Positions 42,270 through 52,753 of a stretch of 53,104 nucleotides of DNA are shown in pieces. Each line of letters opens with the position of its first letter. Within the stretch, counting starts at the first letter, position 1. The notes under the pieces are model-generated. The model saw only the letters and a list, made by a program, of their open reading frames with translations, ran no database searches and was not told where the DNA came from. Source of the DNA: Anaerorudis cellulosivorans (GTDB lineage: Bacteria > Bacteroidota > Bacteroidia > Bacteroidales > Dysgonomonadaceae). The stretch lies in the NCBI RefSeq assembly GCF_025943985.1, contig NZ_JAPCWE010000020.1, forward strand, positions 1-53,104, written 5' to 3'. The translations under genes and the position numbers were made by a program.

Positions 42270-44297
42270 ATGAAAAGAAAATATATTCTATTGAGTGCTA
42301 TAATTAGTTTTGGGGCACTTCTCCAATCCTGTTCCGATTACCTGAGTGTAGAGCGCTATTTTTCAGACAGGCAGGATTTGGATCGGATTTTCAACAGTAG
42401 GGATTATACCGAACAATGGCTAGCCAATGCCTATTACCAACTCCTTTCTTTTAATCTTGAAATAGGACATGTGCGCTTTACACTTACAAACTATTCTGAT
42501 GATATGATTTTTACAGAAGGGGGCGCAGGTGTATCTTTCTCGGACTATAAGTTCGGTAAATATGGACCTCAGTATGGTGGTAATGTTTATGATCTTATTG
42601 CACGTCCCTGGGATCAGTCCTACGAAGGCATTCGTCAGGCTTCCATTTTTCTTCAACATGTTCATCCGGGTGATGAAATTACCGAAGAGATGTATAGAGA
42701 CCTTAAGGGACAAGCTTATTTCATTCGTGGTTACCTTTATTGGTTATTGTTGAGGAAATATGGCCCAGTACCAATCCTTCCTGATGAGGGACTTGATTAT
42801 GAGGCTCCTTATTCAGATCTGGCTTATCCAAGAAATACATATGACGAATGTGTGGAGTATATCTCAAATCAGATGTTATTGGCAGCCGAACATTTAGAAA
42901 GTAACCGTAGCTCCCGTAACGCCTCACGTCCCACAAAAGGTGCAGCATTGGCAGTTCGCGCCAAAGCATACCTTTATGCAGCAAGTCCATTGATGAATGG
43001 AAACCCTGAAATGTCTTCCTTTGTAGATGATAAGGGGAGGCAACTTATTTCCCAGGAATACGACGAGGAGAAATGGGCCAAAGCTGCCGCTGCTGCTTTA
43101 GATGTGATAAAATTAGGGAAATATGAAATTTACGTTGCTCCCAAACGTAGCCACGGAGGGCTTTGGGGAGCTTATCCAAAAACAATAGAGCCTCCCTATC
43201 ATCCGGTATATTCGGAGAAAACCTGGGCGGAAGGTGGATGGAGTGATATCGATCCGCTGGATTCATACCGCGCCTTGTTTAACGGGGATCTTTACGTTAC
43301 CGAGAATCCGGAATTGATCTTTTCACGTGGCGATAATCAATTGCATGATGAATATGGGATACAATCTATGACCCGTCACCAAATGCCGGTAAGTAAAGGA
43401 GGCGGATGGAATTGCCATGGTATCACAGGCAAACAATGCGATGCTTATGGAATGAATGACGGGAAACCGTTTGACCGAGCCACAAGTATGAAAGGATTTA
43501 CGCAGGAGGATGGAGAGTATCCATATTTGAGAAAGGATGTATGGTTGGAATATGCAAACAGGGAACCGCGTTTTTATGCATCGGTTGCTTTTAGTGGTGC
43601 GAATTGGGCTTGTACGAGTGCTAAAGATCCGAATAACCGTGATTTTCAAACATTTTACTACTATGGAGAAGATGACGGACGGAAAATTGTCAGTACAGAT
43701 GACCGGTGGATACCCACGGGAATTGGGATGATGAAATTTGTGAATCCTAAGGAAAGCTACAAAGACGGAACAGTATATCCTAAAGTTGATCCGGCAATCC
43801 GTTATGCCGATATCCTGTTGATGTATGCCGAAGCATTGAATGAATTGACAACCACATATCAAATAGCATCATGGGATGGGAGCGAAACCTATACTGTTTC
43901 ACGAGATATACCGGCCATGAAAGCTGCTGTATTGCCGGTACGCCTTCGCGCAGGATTGCCGAATTACGATGAAATCGGTATGGGTGATCCCTATACTGAT
44001 CCTGATGAATTAAGGAAAGCAATCAAACGTGAACGTCAAATTGAATTTTTAGGTGAAAACCAACGTTATTTCGACCTTCGTCGTTGGAAAGATGCACCGG
44101 ATGAAGAAAGTCAGATGATCTACGGATGCAACACAACTGTACCGAAAGAATATCGTGAATTTTTCTATGAACAAGTAGTAGTTCCAAGTGTGCAAACATC
44201 ATGGTCTATGAGAAAATATTTTTGGCCGGTTTCTTACGATGAATTAAAAAGGAATCCACGCTTGACACAGGCCCCCGGATGGCCTTCCTATGATTAA
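42270..44297 (+). CDS. SusD/RagB-family glycan-binding lipoprotein
   Basis: SusD caps the SusC barrel and captures glycan. The 675 residues (ATG at 42270: MKRKYILLSAIISFGALLQSCSDYL) start with a lipoprotein signal, Cys21 following LLQS. A TTG 24 bases earlier is an unlikely start. SusD tetratrico-peptide features follow: the SVERYFSDRQDLDRIF opening, GQAYFIRGYLYWLLLRKYGPVP near residue 150, and a late AIRYADILLMYAEALNE plus ERQIEFLGENQRYFDLRRW block (typical SusD C-terminal motif). It is directly downstream of susC and upstream of the DUF4973-like gene. Confidence 0.95.
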   Translation: MKRKYILLSAIISFGALLQSCSDYLSVERYFSDRQDLDRIFNSRDYTEQWLANAYYQLLSFNLEIGHVRFTLTNYSDDMIFTEGGAGVSFSDYKFGKYGPQYGGNVYDLIARPWDQSYEGIRQASIFLQHVHPGDEITEEMYRDLKGQAYFIRGYLYWLLLRKYGPVPILPDEGLDYEAPYSDLAYPRNTYDECVEYISNQMLLAAEHLESNRSSRNASRPTKGAALAVRAKAYLYAASPLMNGNPEMSSFVDDKGRQLISQEYDEEKWAKAAAAALDVIKLGKYEIYVAPKRSHGGLWGAYPKTIEPPYHPVYSEKTWAEGGWSDIDPLDSYRALFNGDLYVTENPELIFSRGDNQLHDEYGIQSMTRHQMPVSKGGGWNCHGITGKQCDAYGMNDGKPFDRATSMKGFTQEDGEYPYLRKDVWLEYANREPRFYASVAFSGANWACTSAKDPNNRDFQTFYYYGEDDGRKIVSTDDRWIPTGIGMMKFVNPKESYKDGTVYPKVDPAIRYADILLMYAEALNELTTTYQIASWDGSETYTVSRDIPAMKAAVLPVRLRAGLPNYDEIGMGDPYTDPDELRKAIKRERQIEFLGENQRYFDLRRWKDAPDEESQMIYGCNTTVPKEYREFFYEQVVVPSVQTSWSMRKYFWPVSYDELKRNPRLTQAPGWPSYD

Positions 44298-44347
44298 TCT
44301 CAATATATGAAGTAAATTTCCAATAATAAATAATTAAAATAATTGTA

Positions 44348-45385
44348 ATGAAATATTTATATTTGACTATACTGCTTGCTGCACTTTTTACTCTTCCTGG
44401 CTGCAATGACGAGTGGAATGACGAGTTATATACCAGAATGTTATCATTGAAAGCGCCGATTAATAGGGATGATGTATCCGTTATTTATTTAAAATATAAA
44501 CCGGGTGATGAAGTAGTCACTTATAAACTTCCGGTTATTGTAAGCGGATCACAAACGAATGATCGGGATTATATTGCGCGCATTGATGTCGATAATGACA
44601 CTTTAAATTTTTTGAACTTCGATAAATATGCACATCGAAGTGATTTATATTACAGGCAATTGCCTGAGAATTTTTATGAATTGCCATCACAAACCTGTCA
44701 TATTCCGGCAGGCAGTGATGTAGGTTACTTTGATATTAACTTTAAACTTTCAGGATTGGATCTTGTGGAAAAATGGGTTTTACCATTGACTATCTTACCT
44801 GATCCTTCCTATACTCTTAACACTTATAAAGGTAGACAGAAAGCGTTACTCTGGATAATGCCATTTAACGACTATTCAGGTTTTTATAACGCAGGGAGTA
44901 TGTATGTGTATTTTGGAGACAATACTACCAAATATATGACAGCCAGCACCCGTGAAGCCCGAGTTGTCGATGAAAATACGATTTTCTTTTATGCCGGTAT
45001 TACGGAAGAATTGGCAGAAAACAGAGGCGATTTTAAAATTAAATGTGAATTTCTGGAGCCAGATGAAATTACGGAAATAGAAGATTCAAAAACAGGTAAA
45101 CTAACAGGTCTTTATGTCAAAAGGGGCAAATTGGTATTAAGTGCTGAGAATCCGGCTTTGGAATTCGAAGTTATAGGAGAACCTACTTACGAAATCAAGG
45201 AAGAATTCGATATTGATCGTCCACATATAATTAAGCGCTTTATTACGCTGACAATGGAGTATCAGTATAAAGACAGCGCTTCCAGCGAAAATATGGTATT
45301 TCCATACAGATGCGTAGGGACCATGCTTATGCAACGAAACATAAGCACATTGATTCCAGACGAAGATCAAGCCATATTTTGGTAA
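44348..45385 (+). CDS. DUF4973/DUF1735-like surface lipoprotein
   Basis: This 345-residue protein has a lipoprotein signal (1-18, cleavage before Cys19 in LPGCND). It contains an N-terminal DUF1735-type beta-sandwich (about 25-170) and a second beta-rich domain. Proteins annotated DUF4973 have this organisation and occur next to SusC/SusD genes in many Bacteroidetes loci; I assign the family from memory. It should be surface-exposed and bind glycan. It is 50 bp after the susD gene and is followed by the long terminator hairpin at 45419-45470, which ends the transcript. Confidence 0.75.
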   Translation: MKYLYLTILLAALFTLPGCNDEWNDELYTRMLSLKAPINRDDVSVIYLKYKPGDEVVTYKLPVIVSGSQTNDRDYIARIDVDNDTLNFLNFDKYAHRSDLYYRQLPENFYELPSQTCHIPAGSDVGYFDINFKLSGLDLVEKWVLPLTILPDPSYTLNTYKGRQKALLWIMPFNDYSGFYNAGSMYVYFGDNTTKYMTASTREARVVDENTIFFYAGITEELAENRGDFKIKCEFLEPDEITEIEDSKTGKLTGLYVKRGKLVLSAENPALEFEVIGEPTYEIKEEFDIDRPHIIKRFITLTMEYQYKDSASSENMVFPYRCVGTMLMQRNISTLIPDEDQAIFW

Positions 45386-45418
45386 TCATTGGCATGTTAA
45401 GTAATACTCTAAAGAGTA

Positions 45419-45470
45419 ACTACAAAATATCACCCTTTTAGATAAGCCCCCAAGGGTGATATTTTGTAGT
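45419..45470 (+). terminator. Strong 19-bp terminator hairpin
   Basis: ACTACAAAATATCACCCTT (45419-45437) pairs perfectly with 45452-45470 across a 14-base loop. The T-run after it is short (CTTATTTC). It separates the IPT-SusC-SusD-lipoprotein group from the glycosidase group. Confidence 0.8.
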
Positions 45471-45598
45471 CTTATTTCAAACAATAGCTAGGCATTTTTA
45501 TTATAGAACTACTCATAATCATTTGATTATTGAGGTTTAATTTATCAGAATCAAATATTTCAATTATCTGACTATATGGAGTGTTAAGGACAAATTAA

Positions 45599-46804
45599 CC
45601 GATTATTCATCAAAGAGTTGAAAATAGTGGCAATAAAAAAGAGATACCTATTTATGTCAATCTTTCTCGACTGATTGCCGAATTTAGGACGAATACTCCA
45701 GATGCAATTCTCAAAGTTGACGATAAGATACAACATAGCGGGCAGTCTGTAAATGATTTTTCTAAACCTGTTGTGTATACCATAGAAGGACAGGATGGTA
45801 CTTCGAAGGAATTTACGGTAAAGTTGAAAAAGAGTAATAAAGTTTACTTTGTAAATCCGATCATAGAAGGCGATTATCCGGATCCAACAGTTATTCGTGT
45901 TGGAAATGAATTTTATTTGTATATAACAGGAGGTCTTGTAAGAGGTTATAAATCGACTGACCTGATTAATTGGGAACCAATTGGAGGAAGTTCGAGTGAG
46001 GTCTTTGATAATAGACCGGATTTTACGAATGATAATGTGAACGAGACCGGAATGTGGGCACCCGATATCAATTATTTTGATGGGAAGTATGTGATGTATT
46101 ATTCTATATCCAAATGGGGTGGAGGTGCCACATGCGGCATCGGTATCGGAGTATCTGAGAAACCCAAGGGGCCTTTTCTGCCTCCGGCAGGCAATCCCAA
46201 TGGAAAATTGTTCGTTAGCTCCGAAATAGGTGTGCATAATTCAATTGATCCATGTTTCTTTGAGGAAAATGGTAAACGTTATCTGTTTTGGGGAAGTTGG
46301 GGTGGTATTCATATGACAGAATTGACCGACGATGGTATGGCAGTGAAAAATTTGACGAAAAAAACAAAGATCGCAGGCAATTCGTTTGAAGCTCCCTATA
46401 TTTATAAAAGAGGCAATTATTATTATCTTTTTGCATCAATAGGTTTTTGTTGTGAAGGTATGAATAGTACCTATAAAGTTGTGGTTGGAAGATCTGAAAA
46501 TATAGATGGTCCATATCTGAATAAAAGCGGAGTGGATATGAATAATTATGATGCTTGGGACCCCTTAAATTATCATCCTATTGTAATAAAAGGAGATGAG
46601 TTTTTTGTTGGCCCGGGTCATAATTCAAGAATCATCACTGATGATAATGGGATAGATTGGATATTTTATCACTCTTATATCGATAACGGGATTGACCAAC
46701 GTAATTTAATATTGGATAGAGTAGAATGGGATGAAGAAGGGTGGCCTGTAATAAATAACGGTACCCCATCATACTCAATAAATATAATTCCGTTTTTCAA
46801 TTAA
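45599..46804 (+). pseudogene. GH43 glycosidase with lost 5' end
   Basis: The open frame begins just after an in-frame stop (45596-45598) with no ATG or signal peptide. Its first codons already encode the middle of an Ig-like DUF5018-type domain (KKEIPIYVNLSRLIAEF and a VVYTIEGQDGTSKEFTV strand). The only start-like codon is a GTG at 45773. From about 45860 the GH43 five-blade propeller is complete, with all three catalytic carboxylates in their motifs: GDYPDPTVI (Asp), NSIDPCFF (Asp) and NSFEAPYIY (Glu). GH43 enzymes act on arabinans or xylans. Without signal peptide and start region the protein should not be exported. I infer a 5' deletion that joined the gene to the region behind the hairpin at 45419-45470. 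Confidence 0.72.
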
Positions 46805-47597
46805 AAATTAAAAGGATAATCTTGTTTTAGATTCACCTTCTCGGCATCATATTACAACGTAATGTAACTTATGTTAATAATCTCGAAAAAGGGATATTGG
46901 CTACTGTCGTTTCGATCGGCACAAAGGATATAACTATTCCCTGATTTTCAGAACACTATTCGATAAAAAAAGCGTTGCGTATCCAAAAAATCGTTTCCCG
47001 GGAACAGTGAAAAAATTTTTTATCCTCCGTCGGAAATTCCGACGTAAAGAAATATTTCGATTTATCTTCGTCCCAATAGTATTCTTTAACAAACGAAGAT
47101 GATTTTCCGCCAAAACGAAGCGATTTTGGGTTAAAAAACCAATATATGTGTCCGTCGGATTTTCAGAAATGGGATAAAAATGTTTTTCACCTCTATCGGG
47201 TTTTCTGACGGAGGAAATTGGTTAGTTATTGTTAACGCGCGTTTTCCGAAAAAGGATAAAAATTTGTTCCTATTTTATCGGAAAATCCGAGAAAAGAATA
47301 CCCAACATTTCATATTCACCTTAAATCGTTGGCGAAGTTCGTACAAATAAAAATTGCAAAACGTGTAAAATTTCTCTGCAAATATTCCTTTACATGATAT
47401 AAGCTACGATTTTCTTTGTATGATAGCAATAGATGTTTGAAGCGTTTTAAATAACTAAATTTGTTATTCTCAAAAATTAAGGAAATGGGAATGTTGGGTA
47501 ATTTTTATAATGGGTGTGTAGATAAAAAAGAGATTGTATTGGGATGTGTTTTTGTATTTGAATATATTTTTTGTCTGTATAATTAATTTTTATCAGT
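46805..47597. other. 793-bp intergenic region with a repeated hairpin motif
   Basis: No gene is visible. A word of about 38 bases (CGTCGGA...GGATAAAAA...TTTTTCAC) occurs at 47153-47190 and, reversed, at 47007-47044. A third shorter copy of the GGATAAAAAT part is near 47244-47259. The reversed copy contains the 17-base dyad CGTCGGAAATTCCGACG (47028-47044). The region probably holds the promoter of the DUF4965-like gene at its right end. The repeats look like a small interspersed element or old transposon ends. Confidence 0.5.
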
Positions 47598-50192
47598 ATG
47601 AATTTTAAAAACAATATTTTATTTTTAGTGGTATTACTTTGTTTACCATTTTTCTTGTCTTGTAAGGAAAAAAGCCGGTTAACTTCGGATCTTCGAGCAC
47701 CGGCTTATCCGTTGGTTACAGTAGATCCGTATTTTAGTGCATGGTCTTTTACCGATAATTTGTATGATGATCCGGTAAGACATTGGACAGGAAAAGAATT
47801 TGGATTTATAGGAGCCATCAGGGTGGACGGAAAAACATATCGGTTTTTGGGTACCGAAAATCTGCCGCTGATACCTCTTATTCCTACTTCTGCTCAAGAA
47901 AAATGGGAAGCTGTTTATACTTTTAATGAACCCGTATCGGAAAATTGGACAGCACTTGAATTTGACGATACAACCTGGAAGAAGGGGCAAGCCGCCTTCG
48001 GGACAAAAAACGAGCCAAATTTGTCGACCCTTTGGGAAACTTCGGATATCTGGGTGAGGAGGATTTTTAATCTTGAGGAAGATTTGAAGGACAAATCGGT
48101 TTATCTCAACTATTCGCATGACGATATCTTTGAATTGTATATTAATGGTAAAAAAGTTGTCGATACAGGAAATGTATGCGAGGATGAGAATAATATCACA
48201 TTGTATATTAATGGTAAAAAAGTTGTCGATACAGGATATTCATGGAAATACAATGTGCTTTTGGAACTTCCCGATGAAGTGAAAACTACACTCAAAAAAG
48301 GTAAAAATGTAATTGCTGCCCATTGTCATAATCGAACAGGGGGTGGTTATGTGGATTTTGGTTTATTTGAAAAAGAGACACAAAAAGAGTCGTTCGTTAC
48401 AGCAGCTGTTCAAAAGTCGGCAAGTGTATTGCCGACCCAAACGTTTTATACTTTTGAATGCGGTCCTGTGGAATTGGAATTGATTTTCACCGCCCCTTTG
48501 TTATTGGACGACTTGGATTTGATATCGCGCCCCATCAATTATGTGACTTATCGTGTACGCTCGCTGGATAACGATGCTCACGACGTGCAGATCTATTTCG
48601 AAACGACGCCTCAGTGGGCCGTAAATACAGACGATCAGGAAGTAGATTTCGAGAAAATCGAGAAAAACGGACTGATTCATTTGAAATCCGGCACCATCGA
48701 ACAACCCGTTTTGCAGAAAAAAGGAGACGATTTGCGTATCGACTGGGGATATTTTTATATGACGGGAAGATCGGGATCTTCATCGGTTATGAATTTTGGC
48801 GATTATTGGGAGACGAAAAAAGATTTTTTGACTCAAGGAAGGATTTCCGCAACAGCACCGGATTTTTTATCTTCCGATATGACCAAGCAAATGACTGTTT
48901 TGGCATACAGCAACGATTTGGGAAACGTTTCTTCCCGTTTTGTGGAAGACTATATCATGCTTGGTTACGATGATCTTTATTCCGTTCAGTATTTCCACGA
49001 TAATTTGTTGGCATATTGGAAAAAGGACGGAGAGGTTGATATTTATCGTGTCTTCAAGGAAGCCGATGAGGATTATCGTTCCATAATGAGACGTTGTGGT
49101 CGTTTTAACAAAGAAATGATGGAGGACGCAAACAAGGCCGGAGGTAAGAAATATGCCGAACTTTGCGCCTTGGCTTATCGGCAGGCTATTGCCGCTCATA
49201 AATTGGTGAAAGACGATGATGGCACCCTTTTGTTCTTTTCGAAGGAAAACAACAGCAACGGTTCTATCGGCACCGTAGATATTACTTATCCTTCTTCGCC
49301 GCTTTTTTTGATTTACAATCCCGAATTACTCAAGGGAATGATGAATCCGATTTTTTATTACAGTGAGAGTGGAAAATGGACAAAACCCTTCGCAGCTCAT
49401 GATGTGGGAACGTATCCTCTTGCCAACGGGCAAACCTACGGAGGTGACATGCCGGTCGAAGAATCGGGTAACATGCTTATTCTTGCTGCTGCCATTGCCA
49501 CATTGGAAGGAAATGCTGCGTATGCTTCACAACATTGGGAAGTGTTGACTACTTGGGTTGATTATCTGGTAGAAGAAGGCTTGGATCCGGCCAATCAGCT
49601 TTGTACCGATGATTTTGCAGGTCATTTGGCGCACAATGCAAATCTTTCCATAAAAGCGATCATGGGGATTGCAGGATACGGAAAATTGGCACGGATGCTC
49701 GGAAAAGATGATGTAGCGGAGAAATATTCGAAAATTGCCGGAGATATGGCCGTTAAATGGGAAGAAATGGCAGATGATGGCGATCATTATCGGCTTACGT
49801 TTGATCGTCCGGGAACATGGAGTCAGAAATATAATCTGGTTTGGGACAGGCTGTTGGGGTTCAATATCTTTGATCCCGACATAGCACGTAAGGAGATTGC
49901 GTATTATCTTACCAAACAGAATCCGTATGGTTTGCCGTTGGATAATCGTGCCACCTATACAAAATCCGACTGGATTATGTGGACGGCAACCCTTACCGAG
50001 AATGTGGGCGATTTTAATGCTTTGGTTGATCCGGTATACAAGTATGCCAATGAAACACCGTCACGTGTTCCTCTCAGCGATTGGCACGATACTATCGATG
50101 GTACACGGGTAGGATTCAAGGCTCGCTCTGTCGTGGGGGGTTACTTTATGAAGATGCTGGAAGAGAAATTTAAATCGAATCCGAAGCAATGA
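47598..50192 (+). CDS. DUF4965/DUF5127/DUF1793 glutaminase-like secreted protein
   Basis: The 864-residue protein has a lipoprotein signal (about 1-21, Cys22 after FLS). It then has the N-terminal beta-sandwich typical for the DUF4964/DUF5127/DUF4965 family (APAYPLVTVDPYFSAWSFTDNL), an inserted galactose-binding-like domain (about 110-260) and an alpha-toroid glycosidase-like C-terminus (for example AYRQAIAAHKLVKD, SPLFLIYNPELLKGMMNP, and WIMWTATLT, DFNALVDPVYKYANETP at the end). Fungal relatives are called glutaminase GtaA; in Bacteroidetes loci the real substrate is not established. A 36-base segment is repeated (48135-48170 and 48201-48236), duplicating LYINGKKVVDTG within one strand pair; see findings. 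Confidence 0.8.
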   Translation: MNFKNNILFLVVLLCLPFFLSCKEKSRLTSDLRAPAYPLVTVDPYFSAWSFTDNLYDDPVRHWTGKEFGFIGAIRVDGKTYRFLGTENLPLIPLIPTSAQEKWEAVYTFNEPVSENWTALEFDDTTWKKGQAAFGTKNEPNLSTLWETSDIWVRRIFNLEEDLKDKSVYLNYSHDDIFELYINGKKVVDTGNVCEDENNITLYINGKKVVDTGYSWKYNVLLELPDEVKTTLKKGKNVIAAHCHNRTGGGYVDFGLFEKETQKESFVTAAVQKSASVLPTQTFYTFECGPVELELIFTAPLLLDDLDLISRPINYVTYRVRSLDNDAHDVQIYFETTPQWAVNTDDQEVDFEKIEKNGLIHLKSGTIEQPVLQKKGDDLRIDWGYFYMTGRSGSSSVMNFGDYWETKKDFLTQGRISATAPDFLSSDMTKQMTVLAYSNDLGNVSSRFVEDYIMLGYDDLYSVQYFHDNLLAYWKKDGEVDIYRVFKEADEDYRSIMRRCGRFNKEMMEDANKAGGKKYAELCALAYRQAIAAHKLVKDDDGTLLFFSKENNSNGSIGTVDITYPSSPLFLIYNPELLKGMMNPIFYYSESGKWTKPFAAHDVGTYPLANGQTYGGDMPVEESGNMLILAAAIATLEGNAAYASQHWEVLTTWVDYLVEEGLDPANQLCTDDFAGHLAHNANLSIKAIMGIAGYGKLARMLGKDDVAEKYSKIAGDMAVKWEEMADDGDHYRLTFDRPGTWSQKYNLVWDRLLGFNIFDPDIARKEIAYYLTKQNPYGLPLDNRATYTKSDWIMWTATLTENVGDFNALVDPVYKYANETPSRVPLSDWHDTIDGTRVGFKARSVVGGYFMKMLEEKFKSNPKQ
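48135..48236 (+). repeat. In-frame direct repeat within the DUF4965-like gene
   Basis: The 36 bases at 48135-48170 are exactly repeated at 48201-48236, 66 bp apart. Both copies encode LYINGKKVVDTG. The 30 bases between encode NVCEDENNIT. The reading frame is kept, so 22 residues are added. Confidence 0.95.
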
Positions 50193-50239
50193 TATTCGAA
50201 ATGCAATCAGAATTTGCATAAAATGATTATACGAAATTT

Positions 50240-50638
50240 ATGAGAGATTTGAAATTTTTCTTCATATATTTGTTTTGGACTACTTTTCTGTGTTCTTTGT
50301 ACTCACAAAAGCCTAACGCACCTTTATTTAGAGATCCTGTTTATGAAGGTCCAGCTGATCCTATTGTGCGATGGAATAGTGTAGAAAATAATTGGTGGTT
50401 AGTGTACACAGCCCGACGCGCGAATCAGATCACACCCGGAGTGGCGTATTGTTACGGGACAAATATTGGCATTGCTTCATCTGATGATAATGGTAAAACG
50501 TGGGTATATCGTGGAGAATTGAATTTGAATTTTGAAAGGGGAAAGAATACTTTTTGGGCACCTGAAATTCTTCAAGTGAATGATACCTATCATTTGTTTG
50601 TGACATATACGCAAATTACAAAAATAATACTCTTGTAA
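50240..50638 (+). pseudogene. Truncated propeller glycosidase (GH43-like)
   Basis: The gene starts like a normal secreted protein: ATG, a signal peptide (MRDLKFFFIYLFWTTFLCSLYS) and first-blade residues FRDPVYEGPADPIVRWNS with the expected Asp. The next blade ends in TFWAPEILQVNDTYHLFVTYTQ, then the frame becomes foreign (ITKIILL) and stops at residue 132. Propeller enzymes of this type need about 300 or more residues. In a second frame a short stretch (DRTENFNDFFLKNR, stop at 50683-50685) looks like a C-terminus, which suggests a large internal deletion with frameshift. It is 47 bp downstream of the DUF4965-like gene, and GH127 follows 48 bp after its stop. Confidence 0.7.
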
Positions 50639-50686
50639 GTGATCGGACTGAGAATTTTAACGATTTCTTTTTAAAAAATAGATAAC

Positions 50687-52750
50687 ATGAAAAAAATAAC
50701 CAGGATTTTCCTACGATTTGTCATGATGTGCGGAACATTTTTCTGCATCGATGTGCATGCTCAAAAGGATATGAAAATAGGTGTAGTGGACAGACCAGAT
50801 GTTCAAGCTGTCAATACAAATTATGTGCAGAACAAGGCGCCGTTGCTTCCACTGAATTGCATAAAATTACCGGTAGGCGACGTGAAACCGCAGGGTTGGC
50901 TTTTGGAAATGCTTTATCGCCAAAAAAATGGACTGAATGGTCATTTGGGTGAAATAAGCGCTTGGCTTGATAAAGAAAATAATGCATGGTTGGGGACAGG
51001 AATTGATTACGGTTGGGAGGAAGTGCCTTATTGGCTGAAAGGTTATGGTAATATGGCGTATATTTTGGGTGACGAAAAAATGATTGAGGAAACAAAAACG
51101 TGGATCGAAGCCGTTTTCAAAAGTCAACGCGAAGATGGCTATTTCGGTCCGTATATTGAGAAAAACGGAAAACCGGATCTGTGGGGAAACATGATCATGC
51201 TTTGGTGTTTGCAATCGTATTACGAATATTCGAACGATCAGCGCGTAATTGATTTGATGACCGATTATTTTAAGTGGGAGTTAGCTTTGTCCGATGACAT
51301 TTTTTTGAAAGATTATTGGGAAAACAGTCGAGGAGGGGATAATTTATTAAGTGTTTATTGGTTGTATAACATCACAGGCGATAAGTTTTTATTGGAACTT
51401 GCCGAAAAGATTCACCGCAATACGGCAAACTGGCGTCAGCGTTCAACCTTACCCAACTGGCACAATGTGAATATTGCACAATGTTTTCGCGAACCGGCGA
51501 GTTATTACATGCTGTCGAAAGATTCGGCAGACCTGATTGCCACTTATAATGTTTTTCGTTTGATTCGTAACACTTTTGGCCAGGTTCCCGGAGGAATGTT
51601 CGGAGCCGACGAAAATGCTCGGATGGGATATATCGATCCGCGTCAAGCTACCGAAACGTGCGGTTTTGTGGAACAAATGGCTTCCGACGAATTGTTGCTG
51701 CGAATGACAGGTGATCCTTTGTGGGCTGAACATTGCGAAAAGGTGGCATTCAATTCTTTTCCTGCAGCAATGATGCCCGACCTGAAAGCGTTGCGTTATC
51801 TTACTGCTCCCAACCATGTGATCAGCGACTCAAAGAATCACAGTCCCGGAATTCAGAACAGCGGTCCCTTTTTGGCTATGAATCCGTTCAGCAGCCGGTG
51901 TTGCCAGCACAACCACGGGCAAGGCTGGCCTTATTTTATTGAGCATCTGATTATGGCATCGCCCGATAACGGCATTGTTGCGGCTATTTATGGAGCATGT
52001 CGGGCGAAGGTGAAAGTTGCCGACGGTAAAACGATAGAAATTGTGGAAACAACGAATTATCCTTTCGAGGAACAAATAAAATTTACCATTCGAGCGTCTC
52101 AAAAAGTGAGGTTCCCCCTGTATTTGAGAATTCCTTCGTGGGCAAATAAACCAACAATCCTTCTGAACGGAAAATTGTTGAGTGCCACTTTAGTAAACGG
52201 AAAATATATCCGCATCGAGAGAGAATGGGAGAAAGATGACGAAATTGTGTTGAATGTTCCAATGAAATTGTCGCAATCTGTTTGGCAGGTTAATCAGCAA
52301 AGCCGGAGTATCGATTATGGTCCATTGACTTTCTCTTTAAAAATTGTGGAGGATTATAAGATGGTAAGCAGTACAGAAACTGCAATCGGCGATTCCAAAT
52401 GGCAGAAAAATGCTGATCCTGCTAAATGGCCTACCTTCGAGATTTATCCGGCAAGTCTGTGGAATTACGCCTTGGTGATTGACGATAACCTGCCATTGGA
52501 AGATAATTTTGTTGTTGTTAAAAAAGAATGGCCGGCCGATAATTTTCCTTTTACGTCTCAACAGGTTCCAATCGAAATAAAAGCAAAAGGGAAGAAACTG
52601 GTCACTTGGAAAATAGACCAATATGGGTTGTGCAGCGAGCTGCCGATCAAAGAGAATCGCAAGTTCGAAACAACAACAGAGGATATTACGTTGATACCTA
52701 TGGGGGCAGCTCGTTTGAGAATTTCGGCTTTCCCGGTTTATAATAAATAA
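50687..52750 (+). CDS. GH127-type beta-L-arabinofuranosidase (DUF1680)
   Basis: The 687-residue protein has a signal peptide (1-25, CIDVHA-Q) and an alpha/alpha-toroid followed by beta-sandwich domains, as in GH127. The active-site region MNPFSSRCCQHNHGQGWP (near residue 400-415) carries the cysteine pair seen in the zinc/thiolate site of this family. An upstream TETCGFVEQMASDELLL block holds further conserved acidic and Cys residues. GH127 removes terminal beta-L-arabinofuranose from plant glycoproteins or side chains. It appears complete. It lies between two damaged glycosidase genes in the same direction. Confidence 0.88.
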   Translation: MKKITRIFLRFVMMCGTFFCIDVHAQKDMKIGVVDRPDVQAVNTNYVQNKAPLLPLNCIKLPVGDVKPQGWLLEMLYRQKNGLNGHLGEISAWLDKENNAWLGTGIDYGWEEVPYWLKGYGNMAYILGDEKMIEETKTWIEAVFKSQREDGYFGPYIEKNGKPDLWGNMIMLWCLQSYYEYSNDQRVIDLMTDYFKWELALSDDIFLKDYWENSRGGDNLLSVYWLYNITGDKFLLELAEKIHRNTANWRQRSTLPNWHNVNIAQCFREPASYYMLSKDSADLIATYNVFRLIRNTFGQVPGGMFGADENARMGYIDPRQATETCGFVEQMASDELLLRMTGDPLWAEHCEKVAFNSFPAAMMPDLKALRYLTAPNHVISDSKNHSPGIQNSGPFLAMNPFSSRCCQHNHGQGWPYFIEHLIMASPDNGIVAAIYGACRAKVKVADGKTIEIVETTNYPFEEQIKFTIRASQKVRFPLYLRIPSWANKPTILLNGKLLSATLVNGKYIRIEREWEKDDEIVLNVPMKLSQSVWQVNQQSRSIDYGPLTFSLKIVEDYKMVSSTETAIGDSKWQKNADPAKWPTFEIYPASLWNYALVIDDNLPLEDNFVVVKKEWPADNFPFTSQQVPIEIKAKGKKLVTWKIDQYGLCSELPIKENRKFETTTEDITLIPMGAARLRISAFPVYNK

Positions 52751-52753
52751 AGT

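Noticed and set aside
39032-44297. A regulator (hybrid two-component system or ECF sigma pair) for the SusC/SusD locus
   Set aside because: No such gene lies within the window on either strand near the locus; it may lie to the right of the edge.
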